Below are positions 4,552 to 5,097 of a stretch of DNA of 5,097 bases, piece after piece (positions within the stretch are counted from its first letter, which is position 1; every line of letters begins with the position of its first letter). The notes beneath the pieces were generated by a model, which did no database searches, was not told where the DNA came from, and saw nothing but the letters and a program-made list of their open reading frames with translations. The position numbers and the translations under genes are program-made. Origin of the DNA: Oscillospiraceae bacterium (lineage in GTDB: Bacteria > Bacillota > Clostridia > Oscillospirales > Oscillospiraceae); assembly GCA_031263805.1 (NCBI GenBank), contig JAISFB010000044.1, positions 1 through 5,097 on the forward strand. The letters run 5' to 3'.

Positions 4552-5052
4552 ATCGTCAAAATGCTCACTCGGGAAGTCGCTGCCGGGGGCGCTGTCATCC
4601 GGCGGCGGATTCCCGCCGTTTTGTGCTTTCGGCGCGCCGGCGGCAGCCGATTTATCCCACGGCAAAAACTCGACGTCCGCGTCGCCGTCGCGGTTTTTTC
4701 CGGGGAACATTGATAAAATGCCGTCCTCGGCGCTTTGCAGGACGCCGTAAAGATTCATCGTCTTGTCGAAAATGCACACATACATAGCGTCCGACAGCTC
4801 CGCGAGCTTTCGCACCGACGCTAAATATTTCTCGTTTTTGGGGAACTGCCGCTGTCCGCCGCCGGACGCGCCGGGAGTGTGCGTGAACATATGAAATCGC
4901 CCGTCAAGCTCCGCGATGTACAAAAAATCGTTGTCCGACCGCGCGATGACAAGGTTTCCGCCGGCAAGCTCCCGCAGGGCGCGCTCCCCGTCGCGCGGCA
5001 GCAAGTCGAGCGTTATGCCGTCGCCGGCGTTTTCTTTTGCGTTTTCAGGCAT
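4534..5052 (-). CDS. Hypothetical protein with acidic Pro/Gly-rich tail
   Basis: I do not recognise this 172-residue protein. It has no signal peptide, no membrane segment and one cysteine (C93), so it is probably cytosolic. Residues about 12-115 look like a small folded alpha/beta domain: alternating strands and helices such as NLVIARSDNDFLYIAELD (33-50), a helix KYLASVRKLAELSDA (75-89), then MYVCIFDKTMNLYGVL (90-105). A glycine-rich break, GASGGGQ, lies at 61-67. Residues about 117-172 are low-complexity, rich in Asp, Pro, Gly and Ala (including NPPPDD), and end in the acidic-aromatic EHFDDLFDVE. The ATG at 5052 is preceded by AAGGA (5062-5066 on this strand, nine bases away), and an in-frame TAA at 5073-5071 rules out a longer start. 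It is convergent with the SDR gene. The good Shine-Dalgarno site and GC-rich codons support it as a real gene. Confidence 0.75.
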   Translation of the reverse strand: MPENAKENAGDGITLDLLPRDGERALRELAGGNLVIARSDNDFLYIAELDGRFHMFTHTPGASGGGQRQFPKNEKYLASVRKLAELSDAMYVCIFDKTMNLYGVLQSAEDGILSMFPGKNRDGDADVEFLPWDKSAAAGAPKAQNGGNPPPDDSAPGSDFPSEHFDDLFDVE

Positions 5053-5070
5053 TTGAAGGCTTCCTTTGCT

Positions 5071-5097
5071 TTATTGATCGCCCGGCTTGTCGTTTAG
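5071..5097 (-). CDS. Possible C-terminal end of an upstream - strand gene (fragment)
   Basis: Reading inward from the window edge on the - strand gives eight codons, LNDKPGDQ, then TAA at 5073-5071. If coding, this gene would end 18 bases before the ATG at 5052, normal operon spacing for this genome. The stretch is too short to identify anything, and the other frames cannot be excluded. Confidence 0.25.
   Translation of the reverse strand, partial: LNDKPGDQ

Noticed and set aside
4879..5097. + strand open frame of 72 codons at the window end
   Set aside because: It overlaps antisense the better-supported - strand gene with a clear Shine-Dalgarno site, and no family is recognisable.

Overview
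The window is part of a bacterial chromosome. It is clearly GC-rich (roughly 55-60% by eye), with short intergenic gaps, overlapping genes and Shine-Dalgarno sites upstream of most starts. The gene set (uvrC, rsmD, coaD, then a small 'ATPase'-annotated coiled-coil protein) points to the Firmicutes, most likely a GC-rich member of the Clostridia; this is inferred from gene order and remembered family resemblance, not from a database match. Heavy use of the Ile codon ATA in otherwise GC-rich genes is a lineage clue.

Positions 1-4396 carry six genes on the + strand, spaced like one operon. The 3' part of uvrC (nucleotide excision repair) comes first, followed after 7 bases by rsmD (16S rRNA m2G966 methyltransferase). 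coaD (phosphopantetheine adenylyltransferase, coenzyme A synthesis) overlaps the rsmD stop by ATGA. A coiled-coil protein of the group often named 'ATPase' next to clostridial coaD follows, then a six-unit TPR protein, and after 60 bases an atypical NAD(P)-dependent SDR/epimerase-like protein that starts with TTG. A consensus-perfect sigma-A promoter lies inside rsmD and probably gives coaD and the downstream genes their own transcription, independent of uvrC-rsmD.

Positions 4397-4533 are an AT-rich gap (about 31% GC over 4397-4500 by hand count) between convergent transcription units. No convincing terminator is visible there, only a weak candidate small ORF. Positions 4534-5052 hold an unrecognised 172-residue soluble protein on the - strand with an acidic, Pro/Gly-rich tail. 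The last 27 bases may be the end of another - strand gene.

Most of the window is ordinary housekeeping sequence. I see no CRISPR, mobile element, tRNA, rRNA, riboswitch or defence system. The points worth a second look are the promoter embedded in rsmD, the SDR protein in which a 12-bp tandem repeat sits where the catalytic Tyr is expected and the Tyr is absent, the orphan - strand protein, and the AT-rich gap.
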